A stretch of DNA of 19,491 nucleotides from CAXSDR01 sp964236445 (GTDB lineage: Bacteria; Actinomycetota; Actinomycetes; Motilibacterales; Motilibacteraceae). The notes below the pieces were generated by a model, which ran no database searches, was not told the origin of the DNA, and saw only the letters and a program-made list of their open reading frames with translations. Positions 7,574 through 14,918 of this stretch are shown here, in pieces (position 1 is the stretch's first letter; every line of letters begins with the position of its first letter). Position numbers and translations under genes: made by a program. The stretch is from contig CAXSDR010000072.1 in the NCBI GenBank assembly GCA_964236445.1, positions 1-19,491 on the forward strand, written 5' to 3'.

Positions 7574-8653
7574 TCAGCCCTGCGAGGCCTCGAGCCGCGC
7601 CGCGGTGTCGGCATCGATCAAGGCCTGGATGATGGCGTCAAGGTCACCGTCGAGCACGGCATCGAGGTTGTGCGACTTGTAGCCGACGCGGTGGTCGGAG
7701 ATGCGGTTCTCGGGAAAGTTGTAGGTGCGTACGCGCTCGGACCGGTCGACGGTGCGCACCTGGCTGCGACGCTCGACGGAGGCCGCGGCGTCTGCCTCTT
7801 CCTTGGCCCTGTCGAGGATGCGCGCACGCAGGATCCGCATCGCGGACTCCTTGTTCTGAAGCTGGCTCTTCTCGTTCTGGCACGAGACGACGATGCCGGT
7901 CGGGAGGTGCGTGATGCGTACGGCGGAGTCCGTGGTGTTGACGCTCTGCCCACCCGGCCCGGAGGACCGGAAGACATCGATGCGCAGGTCGTTGTCGTTG
8001 ATGGAGACTTCGACATCCTCGGCCTCGGGAAGAACGAGAACACCCGCGGCGGACGTGTGGATGCGTCCCTGCGACTCGGTGACCGGCACCCGCTGCACGC
8101 GATGGACACCTGCTTCGAACTTCAGTCGTGCCCAGACGCCGTCGGCGACCGGATTGCGCGACTTCACGGCGATCTTGATGTCCTTGTAACCGCCGAGGTC
8201 GCTCTCCTCCGAGTCGATGACCTCGGTCTTCCAGCCGTGGCGCTCCGCGTAGCGCACATACATGCGGGCGAGGTCTGCAGCGAACAACGCCGACTCCTGT
8301 CCGCCCTCCCCCGCCTTGACCTCGAGGATGACGTCCCGGTCGTCGTCGGGGTCGCGCGGCAGCAGCAGATGCGTGAGGTGGTCGGTGGCGGTGGCGAGCC
8401 GCTCCCGCAGGCCGGGCAGCTCCTCGGCGAAGGCCGCGTCCTCCTCGGCCAGCTCCTCGGCGGCGGAGATGTCGTCGGTGATGCGGTCGACCTCGCGCGC
8501 GGCCTCGACGACGGGCGAGAGTTGGGCGTAGCGCCGGCCCAGGCGACGCGCCTCACTCTGGTCGTTGTGGATCGCAGGGTCGGCGAGCCGCTCCTCGAGG
8601 TCGGCGTGCTCCGCCAGCGCGGACATGGCCGCGCCGGAGCTGGGGGTGCTCAC
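7574..8653 (-). CDS. prfA: Peptide chain release factor 1
   Basis: RF1 recognises UAA and UAG in the ribosomal A site and triggers release of the finished peptide. The 359-residue product has the N-terminal helical domain (about 1-105), the codon-recognition tripeptide P190-V-T in RVPVTESQGRIHTS (in place of E. coli PAT, a common actinobacterial form), and the catalytic GGQ at 234-236 in SSGPGGQSVNT. The PxT tripeptide, rather than RF2's SPF, sets it as RF1. The start is GTG with GGAGG five bases upstream; an internal ATG at codon 10 is less well placed. prmC, which modifies the GGQ glutamine, follows after ten bases. Confidence 0.96.
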   Translation of the reverse strand: MSTPSSGAAMSALAEHADLEERLADPAIHNDQSEARRLGRRYAQLSPVVEAAREVDRITDDISAAEELAEEDAAFAEELPGLRERLATATDHLTHLLLPRDPDDDRDVILEVKAGEGGQESALFAADLARMYVRYAERHGWKTEVIDSEESDLGGYKDIKIAVKSRNPVADGVWARLKFEAGVHRVQRVPVTESQGRIHTSAAGVLVLPEAEDVEVSINDNDLRIDVFRSSGPGGQSVNTTDSAVRITHLPTGIVVSCQNEKSQLQNKESAMRILRARILDRAKEEADAAASVERRSQVRTVDRSERVRTYNFPENRISDHRVGYKSHNLDAVLDGDLDAIIQALIDADTAARLEASQG

Positions 8654-8713
8654 CGGTGCCTCCTCTGAGTTCTCATCGTCGCGTCAAGCCAGACCGGACC
8701 CGGACATAGCGAA

Positions 8714-8752
8714 CGGCGCCGGCTCCCGGAAAGTCCCCAGGTGCCGGCGCCG
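8714..8752 (-). terminator. Hairpin downstream of rpmE
   Basis: Perfect 10-base arms CGGCGCCGGC (8714-8723) and GCCGGCGCCG (8743-8752) enclose a 19-base loop, beginning eight bases after the rpmE stop. No T-tract follows, as is usual for G/C-rich actinobacterial hairpins. It may reduce read-through from rpmE into prfA or stabilise the rpmE 3' end. Function is inferred from structure and position. Confidence 0.6.
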
Positions 8753-8760
8753 CGTCGTGG

Positions 8761-8967
8761 CTACTTCTTGCCGAACCGCTTCTCGAACCGGGCCACGCGG
8801 CCGCCGGTGTCGAGGTTGCGCTGCTTGCCCGTGTAGAAGGGGTGGCACGCCGAGCAGACCTCAGCGTTGATGCGACCGCTCGACGCCGTGCTGCGCGTGG
8901 CGAACGTGGTGCCGCAGGAACACGTGATGGTGGTCTCGGCGTAGTGAGGATGAATCTCGGACTTCAC
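8761..8967 (-). CDS. rpmE: 50S ribosomal protein L31, zinc-binding type
   Basis: bL31 bridges the large and small ribosomal subunits. The 68-residue product starts with KSEIHPHYAE, as in other RpmE proteins. It carries four cysteines, C16 and C18 (TCSCG) and C38 and C41 (CSAC), making it the zinc-ribbon (C+) form rather than the zinc-independent paralogue made under zinc limitation. The start is a GTG at 8967 with AAAGG about eight bases upstream. A longer open frame up to 9117 adds 50 unrelated residues and is not supported. The gene lies 193 bases after rho, between a possible leader and a downstream hairpin. Confidence 0.95.
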   Translation of the reverse strand: MKSEIHPHYAETTITCSCGTTFATRSTASSGRINAEVCSACHPFYTGKQRNLDTGGRVARFEKRFGKK

Positions 8968-9160
8968 GGGCTGCACCTTTCGGATCTCGTCGTCCCCGGG
9001 TCGGCAGCGAGCTCGTGCGCCGCCAGGACCATTCCTGAACGGGAGCACCAGCGGCCTGCCGTCGGACGGCAGCCGTGGACCGGAAACATGGTTGAGGACA
9101 GTGTGCCAGACCTTCACAACGACGGGTCGGGCGCGCGCATTCCGCAGCCGATCGTGGCAG
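8968..9160 (-). promoter_or_regulatory. rho-rpmE intergenic region with possible rpmE promoter and leader
   Basis: This 193-base gap has no credible gene. On the minus strand a TGGCACACTG segment (-10-like CACACT at 9100-9105) could start an rpmE transcript with a leader of about 125 bases. Downstream of it lies a 7-bp hairpin, CTGCCGT/ACGGCAG at 9056-9072. Actinobacterial rpmE genes are reported to have structured bL31 autoregulatory leaders. Whether this one matches that family cannot be decided by eye. Confidence 0.35.
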
Positions 9161-11242
9161 CTAGTCGTCGCTCTGGTTCAGCGTCGTCTTCTGCACCTGC
9201 AGCAGGAACTCGGCATTGCTGTGGCTCTTGCGGAGACGGTCGAGCAGAAGTTCCAGCGCCGACTGGTTGTCCAGCGCCGACATGACCCGGCGCAGCTTCC
9301 AGACGATCTGGAGCTCTTCTCGGCCCATGAGGATCTCTTCCTTGCGCGTGCCCGAGGCGTCGACGTCGACCGCAGGGAACATCCGCTTGTCCGCGAGCTT
9401 GCGGTCGAGCTTGAGCTCCATGTTGCCGGTGCCCTTGAACTCCTCGAAGATCACCTCGTCCATGCGCGAGCCGGTCTCGACGAGCGCCGTGGCCAAAATG
9501 GTCAACGAGCCGCCGTTCTCGATGTTGCGGGCAGCACCGAAGAACCGCTTCGGCGGATAGAGCGCCGTGGAGTCGACGCCACCGGAGAGGATGCGACCGC
9601 TCGCCGGAGCAGCGAGGTTGTAAGCGCGTCCTAGACGGGTGATCGAGTCGAGCAGCACGACGACATCGTGACCGAGCTCGACGAGTCGCTTGGCGCGCTC
9701 GATCGAGAGGTCGGCCACCGTCGTGTGGTCCTCGGCGGGCCGGTCGAAGGTGGACGCGATGACCTCACCCTTGACCGAGCGCTGCATGTCGGTGACCTCT
9801 TCGGGCCGCTCGTCGACCAGCACGACCATGAGGTGGACCTCGGGGTTGTTGGTCGTGATCGCGTTGGCGATCGCCTGCAGCACCATCGTCTTGCCCGCCT
9901 TGGGCGGCGACACGATGAGCCCACGCTGACCCTTGCCGATCGGCGCCACCAGGTCGATGATCCGCGTGGTCAGGACGTTGGCCTCGGTCTCGAGACGCAG
10001 GCGGTCCTGGGGATAGAGCGGGGTCAGCTTGCCGAACTCCGGCCGCTGGCGCGCGGTCTCGGGGTCGGTGCCGTTGACGGTGTCCAGGCGGACGAGCGCA
10101 TTGAACTTCTCCCGACGCAGCTCACCGTTGGCGGGCTGACGCACGGCTCCGGTCACCGCGTCACCCTTGCGCAGGTTGTGCTTGCGCACCTGCGACAGCG
10201 AGACGTAGACGTCGTTGGGACCGGGGAGATAGCCGGTCGTGCGGACGAACGCGTAGTTGTCGAGGATGTCGAGGATGCCCGCGACGGGCACCACGATGTC
10301 ATCGTCGTTGAGCTCCGGCGGCGCCTCGTCGCGGGGCTCGAAACCCTCGCGGCCACGTGGGCGGCGACCACGCTCGCGGAAACGACCACGGCGACGGCCG
10401 CGAGCGTCCTCGTCGTCGTCGCGGCGGGGCCCGTCGTTGGAACTTTGCCCGCCCTGCTGCCCGCTCTGACCCGACGAGCCCTGCTGCGACTGGCCGTTCT
10501 GAGCGCCCGAGCTCTGGTTCTGCTGGCCCTGCGAGTTCTGGCCGCCGGCTCCCTGCTGACGGGGCGTACGGTCACCGCGCTCCGGCCGGTCACCCCGGTC
10601 CCTGTTGCGCTCGGAACGGTCCGGACGCTCACCCCGCTCGGATCGGTCCCCACGGTCGTTGCGCTGCCCGTCCTGGGGCCGAGACGGCTGCTCGGGCAGC
10701 TCCTGCTGCACAGCCGCGGATGTGCGGTCGGCTGCCGGGGCGCCGTTGCGCTCGGGACGAGACGGCGCGTCGGGCGTCGCCGAATCTGGGGGGGTGTTGC
10801 CAGGGCTGTCACTCACGTCGCGCTGGCCACTGACGGCCCGGCGGCGGGCCGGGCGCTCCCGGCGCGTAGCAGGCGCAGCTTCGGAAGCTGACGCGCCATC
10901 GCGTGAGCTGCCGCCGGATGACGCGACGCTCGATGACGCGTCACCGGATGCGCTCGCCGGCCGTTGCGACGCCGGCGGGGCTACGGCGGCCGGCGGGGCG
11001 CTGACCACAGATCCCGTCGAACCGTTCTGCCGATCGCGAATGGCCTCGATGAGCTGTGGCTTGCGCATCTTGCCCGTGCCGGAGATACCGAGCCCGGTGG
11101 CCACGGTCTGCAGCTCGGCGAGGACCATGCCGCTCAGACCAGCAGGCCGCTTGCGAGCCTTCGCCGCGCGGTCGCCGTCCGGCGCCGGCACGTCATCGCC
11201 GCCACTCGGGGCGACGCCGACGAGGTCGAGGGTGTTGCTCAC
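9161..11242 (-). CDS. rho: Transcription termination factor Rho, with long N-terminal insertion
   Basis: Rho is the hexameric RNA-dependent ATPase/translocase that ends transcription at Rho-dependent sites. At 693 residues it is far longer than E. coli Rho (419). Order of parts: a Rho_N helical domain (about 34-72), a low-complexity insertion (about 75-312), the RNA-binding cold-shock domain (about 315-390), and the RecA-like motor with Walker A SPPKAGKT (445-452), the catalytic-glutamate strand VLVDERPEE and Walker B VVVLLDS. The insertion has an Ala/Ser part, an Arg/Asp/Glu repeat part (195-227), a Gln/Gly/Ser/Asn part (231-269) and an Arg-rich end (281-298). Such insertions are known in high-GC actinobacteria and widen RNA substrate use. 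The start is GTG with GGAAGGA about seven bases upstream. The gene has its own leader and promoter. Confidence 0.97.
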   Translation of the reverse strand: MSNTLDLVGVAPSGGDDVPAPDGDRAAKARKRPAGLSGMVLAELQTVATGLGISGTGKMRKPQLIEAIRDRQNGSTGSVVSAPPAAVAPPASQRPASASGDASSSVASSGGSSRDGASASEAAPATRRERPARRRAVSGQRDVSDSPGNTPPDSATPDAPSRPERNGAPAADRTSAAVQQELPEQPSRPQDGQRNDRGDRSERGERPDRSERNRDRGDRPERGDRTPRQQGAGGQNSQGQQNQSSGAQNGQSQQGSSGQSGQQGGQSSNDGPRRDDDEDARGRRRGRFRERGRRPRGREGFEPRDEAPPELNDDDIVVPVAGILDILDNYAFVRTTGYLPGPNDVYVSLSQVRKHNLRKGDAVTGAVRQPANGELRREKFNALVRLDTVNGTDPETARQRPEFGKLTPLYPQDRLRLETEANVLTTRIIDLVAPIGKGQRGLIVSPPKAGKTMVLQAIANAITTNNPEVHLMVVLVDERPEEVTDMQRSVKGEVIASTFDRPAEDHTTVADLSIERAKRLVELGHDVVVLLDSITRLGRAYNLAAPASGRILSGGVDSTALYPPKRFFGAARNIENGGSLTILATALVETGSRMDEVIFEEFKGTGNMELKLDRKLADKRMFPAVDVDASGTRKEEILMGREELQIVWKLRRVMSALDNQSALELLLDRLRKSHSNAEFLLQVQKTTLNQSDD

Positions 11243-11350
11243 TCAGGGGTCCTTCCGTTGGATCACGCTCGCGCGATTCGCGCTGAGGTGGCGACCAGGT
11301 GGCGCAAATTGCGGGCTCGTGGCGTCAACCGATGGAGGCGCTGCCGTCGT

Positions 11351-11369
11351 CTGCCACGTCGTGTGGCAG
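11351..11369 (-). promoter_or_regulatory. Hairpin in the rho leader
   Basis: Perfect 7-base arms CTGCCAC and GTGGCAG enclose a five-base loop, about 110 bases upstream of the rho start. No T-tract follows. It could be a structural element of leader-mediated control or a pause site. Confidence 0.4.
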
Positions 11370-11473
11370 GGCGGGTGGCGACCTTGGCGAAGGGAATCTC
11401 GCGAAGAGGGACTGCGGACCCTCGGTCTGACGTAGCAGAGCACCGGTCCATCGGGACCCCTGGTGCAGTCCGG

Positions 11474-11503
11474 ACTATACAGCCCAGCAGCCGCGCCTGC
11501 CCA
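11474..11503 (-). promoter_or_regulatory. Predicted rho promoter
   Basis: On the minus strand the -10 is TATAGT (11474-11479) and the -35-like element is TGGGCA (11498-11503; four of six matches to TTGACA), 18 bases apart. Transcription would start near 11467. The -10 is a close match to the housekeeping consensus and stands out in this G/C-rich gap. Confidence 0.55.
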
Positions 11504-11545
11504 TAGTCCGCCCGAAGTAACGACCGGCGAGCCGCGGACAAGGTG

Positions 11546-12502
11546 CTAGCCGGCAGCGACGGCGGTGGCGCCGTGCGGCTCCAGCCGCAGCACCGAGGCG
11601 GCGAAGGAGGGGCCGGCGAGCACGGCGACCTGCTCGGCCTGCGACCGGCGTAGGAGTGCCAGCACCGTCGGTCCGGCCCCGGACACGACCGCAGCGACGC
11701 CCTGGTCGCGCAGGGTGGCGATCAGCGCGTCGCTCGCGGGCATGGCAGGAGCGCGATAGCTCTGGTGCAACCGGTCCTCGGTCGCGGCGAGCAGCAGCTC
11801 GGGGCGACGGGTCAATGCTTCGACGAGCAGCGCCGCGCGACCTGCAGCATGCGCGGCGTCGGCGTGCGGCACGGTGTCGGGCAGCAGGCGGCGGGCCTTG
11901 GCCGTGGCGAGGGGCGTCGACGGCACGAAGACGGCGGCGACCACGTCGTGGTGCGGCTCGAGGCGCACGGCATGCGGCCCGTCGGCCGCCGACCACGCGA
12001 TGGTGAACCCGCCCAGCAAGCAGGCCGCCACGTTGTCAGGATGGCCCTCCACCTCCGTGGCCAGGCGCAGCGCCGCCTCGTCGTCGAGGCGCTCGAGACC
12101 GTCAGCGACCAGTGCCCGCGCCCCGACGATGCCGGCCACGACGGCGGCGGCCGACGAGCCGAGGCCTCGGCCGTGCGGGATGCGGTTGGTGCAGACGAGG
12201 GACAGCCCGCGCGGTCGGCCACCCATGGCATCGAAAGCGGCGTACATCGAACGGACGACGAGGTGCCTGGCGTCGCGGCGCAGCGCATCGGCGCCCTCCC
12301 CGTCGATCTCGATTCCCAGCCCGTCGTTGCCGACGCGCACCAGGACGTCGTCGTGGAGGTCGACGGCCAGACCGAGGGCGTCGAACCCCGAGCCCAGATT
12401 GGCGCTCGTCGCGGGCACGCGGACGCGGACAGCCGCTGTGGTGAACGTGGGCGAGGTCAACGACAGTGCACCTGGGGTGGGGCCCGGGGACGGGGGGCGC
12501 AC
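11546..12502 (-). CDS. thrB: Homoserine kinase
   Basis: ThrB phosphorylates homoserine to O-phosphohomoserine, the substrate of ThrC. The product of about 318 residues is a GHMP kinase. It has an N-terminal strand VRVPATSANLGSGFDALGLA (motif 1), the ATP-binding loop IPHGRGLGSSAAAV (about 108-121), and the C-terminal motif VSGAGPTVLAL. The start is uncertain. GTG at 12502, two bases after the thrC stop, fits operon spacing but lacks a clear ribosome-binding site. A later TTG (in SLTSPT) would also leave all motifs intact. The open frame continues upstream to 12919 in another frame of thrC, which is a shadow. The stop is TAG. It is the last gene of the threonine set, ahead of the rho leader. 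Confidence 0.92.
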   Translation of the reverse strand: MRPPSPGPTPGALSLTSPTFTTAAVRVRVPATSANLGSGFDALGLAVDLHDDVLVRVGNDGLGIEIDGEGADALRRDARHLVVRSMYAAFDAMGGRPRGLSLVCTNRIPHGRGLGSSAAAVVAGIVGARALVADGLERLDDEAALRLATEVEGHPDNVAACLLGGFTIAWSAADGPHAVRLEPHHDVVAAVFVPSTPLATAKARRLLPDTVPHADAAHAAGRAALLVEALTRRPELLLAATEDRLHQSYRAPAMPASDALIATLRDQGVAAVVSGAGPTVLALLRRSQAEQVAVLAGPSFAASVLRLEPHGATAVAAG

Positions 12503-12504
12503 GC

Positions 12505-13620
12505 TCAGGCGAGCCCGAGCGCGGCGGCGGCAGCCTCGGCGTCGACCGGCACCGCGACGGGCTCGACGCCGTCTGGGACAGCCCACTGCGGGTCCTTGAG
12601 CCCGTGCCCGGTCACCGTGCACACGACGCGCTGCCCGGGCTCGAGCAGCCCGGCCGCAGCGCTCTGCAACAGCCCCGCGACAGACGCAGCCGACGCGGGC
12701 TCCACGAACACGCCCTCGCGGCTGGCGAGCAGCGCGTGGGCGGCGAGGATCTGCGCATCGGTGACCGAGTGGATCAGCCCGGCGGAGTCGTCGCGGGCGG
12801 TGACGGCGAGGCCCCACGATGCCGGGTTGCCGATGCGGATCGCCGACGCGATCGTCTCGGGCCGCAGCACCGGCTCGCCGATCACGAGCGGTGCGGCACC
12901 CGCGGCCTGGAAGCCCCACATCCGCGGCAGCGCGCGGATGCGGCCCGCCTCACGGTCCTCGGAGTAGCCGAGCCAGTAGGCGGAGATGTTGCCCGCGTTG
13001 CCGACGGGGAGGCAGTGGATGTCAGGTGCATCGCCCAGGGCGTCGACGACCTCGAAGGCCGCCGTCTTCTGTCCCTGCAGACGCACCGGGTTGACGCTGT
13101 TGACCAGGGCCACCGGGTAGCGCTCGGACAGCGCGCGGGCCAGCACCAGGCACTCGTCGAAGCCGCCGTCGATGACCTGCAGGATCGTCGCCCCGTGGAC
13201 GACGGCCTGCGCCAGCTTGCCGGTGGCGATCTTGCCCTGGGGCACGAGCACGGCGCAGGTCATGCCCGCGCGTGCGGCGTACGCCGCGGCGGAGGCGCTG
13301 GTGTTGCCGGTCGAGGCGCAGATCACGGCCTTGGCGCCGGCCCCGAGGGCCACGCTGATGGCCAGGGTCATGCCGCGGTCCTTGAAGGAGCCGGTCGGGT
13401 TGGCGCCTTCGACCTTGAGCAGGACCTCGCAGCCGGTACGGGCGGCCAGCTCCGGCGCGGGAACGAGCGGCGTGCCGCCTTCGAGCAGGGTCACGACGGG
13501 GGTCGAGGCCGTGACCGGCAGGCGATCGCGGAACTCCTCGATGACGCCCCGCCAGGGCAGTCGACGCGAGGACGCCGAAGCCTCCGCCCTGTGCGTCACG
13601 ACGCTGCTGTCGATGGTCAC
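12505..13620 (-). CDS. thrC: Threonine synthase
   Basis: ThrC converts O-phosphohomoserine to threonine and phosphate with PLP. The 371-residue product is of the fold-type II family. The Schiff-base lysine is K80 in NPTGSFKDRGM, followed by the substrate loop ASTGNTSASAAAYAARAG and the phosphate-binding glycine loop PVGNAGNISAYW. The length fits the short bacterial class (about 350-370). The GTG start at 13620 overlaps the hom TGA as GTGA and has GGAGG seven bases upstream inside the hom end. This supports coupled translation and the choice of start. The stop is two bases before thrB. Confidence 0.95.
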   Translation of the reverse strand: MTIDSSVVTHRAEASASSRRLPWRGVIEEFRDRLPVTASTPVVTLLEGGTPLVPAPELAARTGCEVLLKVEGANPTGSFKDRGMTLAISVALGAGAKAVICASTGNTSASAAAYAARAGMTCAVLVPQGKIATGKLAQAVVHGATILQVIDGGFDECLVLARALSERYPVALVNSVNPVRLQGQKTAAFEVVDALGDAPDIHCLPVGNAGNISAYWLGYSEDREAGRIRALPRMWGFQAAGAAPLVIGEPVLRPETIASAIRIGNPASWGLAVTARDDSAGLIHSVTDAQILAAHALLASREGVFVEPASAASVAGLLQSAAAGLLEPGQRVVCTVTGHGLKDPQWAVPDGVEPVAVPVDAEAAAAALGLA

Positions 13621-14918
13621 GACGATCCCTCCACGCGCATCACGCTCGTGACGTCTCGGACGACGTCGAGCTTTCGGAGCGCCTCCACCGTAGAGGCCAG
13701 AGCGGCATCGCGGGCGCTATGTGTCACGAGAATGAGTGACGCATCGTTGCCATGGCCCTCTTGGCGCACGGTCTGGATCGAGACACCGTGCTCCGCGAAC
13801 GCCTGGGCCACGGCAGCCAGGACACCGGGCTTGTCGTTCACGTCGAGGCTCACGTGGTAGCGGGTGATGGTGTCACCCATCGGCCGTACGGGCAGATCGG
13901 CGTAGGCCGACTCACCGGGCCCGCGACCACCGCTGACCCGATGGCGGGCGACCGCGACGAGGTCGCCCAGGACCGCACTCGCTGTCGGGGCTCCCCCGGC
14001 TCCGCGACCGTAGAACATCAGCTCTCCGGCGGCCTCACACTCGACGAACACCGCGTTGAAGACGTCGCTGACCGAGGCCAGCGGGTGGGAGCGCGGAATC
14101 ATCGCCGGGTGGACGCGCACCGCGACCGAGTCGCCTTCTGGTCCGGGCCCGCTCACCTGCTCGGCGATCGCGAGCAGCTTGACCACGTGACCCATGGCGC
14201 GCGCGCTCGCTACGTCGGCGGCGGTCACCTCGGAGATGCCCTCGCGGTGGACCTGCGCGCCGTGAATGCGCGTGTGGAACGCGAGGGAAGCGAGGATCGC
14301 CGCCTTTGCCGCGGCGTCGAAGCCCTCGATGTCGGCAGTGGGATCGGCCTCGGCGTAGCCGAGCGCGGTGGCCTCGTCGAGCGCGTCGCCGAAGCCGGCA
14401 CCCGTCTCGTCCATGCGTGAGAGCACGAAGTTGGTGGTGCCGTTGACGATGCCCACGACCCGGCGGACCCGGTCGCCGGCGAGCGACTCGCGCAGGGGGC
14501 GCAGGACGGGGATGGCGCCGGCGACGGCCGCCTCGAAATAGAGGTCGACGCCTTGCAGCTCGGCCTCGGCGAACAGCGTCGCGCCGTCCTCGGCCAGCAA
14601 CGCCTTGTTGGCGGTGACGACGGAAGCACCGTTGCGCATCGCCGCGAGAATCAGGGAGCGGGCCGGCTCGATGCCCCCGATGACCTCGATGACGATGTCG
14701 ATGTCCTCGCGGGCGACCAGCTCGGCCGCGTCGGTGGTGAACAGCGAGGCGTCCACGGGCAGCGCGCGGTCACGCATACGCCGCACCGCGATACCCGCCA
14801 GCTCGACGGGGCGCCCGATGCGAGCGGCGAGGTCGTCGGCATTCGCCGTCAACAACCTCGCGACGTCCGTGCCGACGACACCACAACCGAGCAGGGCGAC
14901 CCGCAGCGGCTCACCCAC
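13617..14918 (-). CDS. hom: Homoserine dehydrogenase
   Basis: Hom reduces aspartate semialdehyde to homoserine with NAD(P)H, the branch point toward threonine and methionine. From the chosen start the product has 433 residues. The Rossmann loop is GCGVVG (11-16), then TANKALLA with K105, the catalytic region (DIEGFDAAAKAAIL, K205), and a C-terminal ACT domain (about 352-430, starting RYHVSLDVNDKPGVL). The ACT domain is expected to mediate threonine feedback inhibition. GTG at 14918 is preferred because AGGGAG lies six bases upstream and the protein then begins close to the Rossmann strand. Upstream ATGs (14936, 14960) and the frame to 14999 would add non-conserved residues. The first eight bases overlap the end of lysA. 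Confidence 0.94.
   Translation of the reverse strand: MGEPLRVALLGCGVVGTDVARLLTANADDLAARIGRPVELAGIAVRRMRDRALPVDASLFTTDAAELVAREDIDIVIEVIGGIEPARSLILAAMRNGASVVTANKALLAEDGATLFAEAELQGVDLYFEAAVAGAIPVLRPLRESLAGDRVRRVVGIVNGTTNFVLSRMDETGAGFGDALDEATALGYAEADPTADIEGFDAAAKAAILASLAFHTRIHGAQVHREGISEVTAADVASARAMGHVVKLLAIAEQVSGPGPEGDSVAVRVHPAMIPRSHPLASVSDVFNAVFVECEAAGELMFYGRGAGGAPTASAVLGDLVAVARHRVSGGRGPGESAYADLPVRPMGDTITRYHVSLDVNDKPGVLAAVAQAFAEHGVSIQTVRQEGHGNDASLILVTHSARDAALASTVEALRKLDVVRDVTSVMRVEGSS
13628..13632 (-). promoter_or_regulatory. Ribosome-binding site of thrC inside hom
   Basis: GGAGG lies seven bases before the thrC GTG (13620), within the last codons of hom. It supports the GTGA-overlap start. 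Confidence 0.75.

Larger units (their letters stand above)
11243..11545 (-). promoter_or_regulatory. rho 5' leader and thrB-rho intergenic region
   Basis: This 303-base gap holds no conserved gene. From thrB toward rho it contains a weak 6-bp inverted repeat, GTCCGC/GCGGAC (11506-11539), just after the thrB stop. A promoter-like pair follows (11474-11503), then a 7-bp hairpin (11351-11369), then the rho ribosome-binding site. The predicted leader is about 225 bases. Two short frames fit inside it. One runs from an ATG at 11451 (62 codons, Arg-rich C-terminal half) and ends 20 bases before rho. The other runs from a GTG at 11443 and its TGA abuts the rho GTG. Both have third-position G+C of only about 65-70%, so they do not look like ordinary genes. 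Leader regulation of rho is inferred. Confidence 0.5.

Noticed and set aside
9056..9072. The 7-bp hairpin after rho as an intrinsic terminator
   Set aside because: It lies about 90 bases past the rho stop with no T-tract and a short stem. A role in the rpmE leader is more likely, if it has any.
8968..9117. Upstream extension of rpmE to 118 residues
   Set aside because: L31 proteins are about 70 residues and begin at KxEIHP. The added residues match nothing and occupy the presumed leader.
9668..10891. Plus-strand open frame of 407 codons opposite rho
   Set aside because: The Val/Leu/Ala-rich part mirrors the Gln/Gly/Ser/Arg codons of the Rho insertion. It is an antisense artefact.
12503..12919. 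Upstream extension of the thrB frame
   Set aside because: The extra 139 residues are Arg/Ala-rich and overlap thrC in another frame. The kinase family begins near the GTG at 12502.
12466..13860. Plus-strand open frame of 464 codons opposite thrC
   Set aside because: It is an antisense shadow covering thrC and parts of hom and thrB, with no family resemblance.
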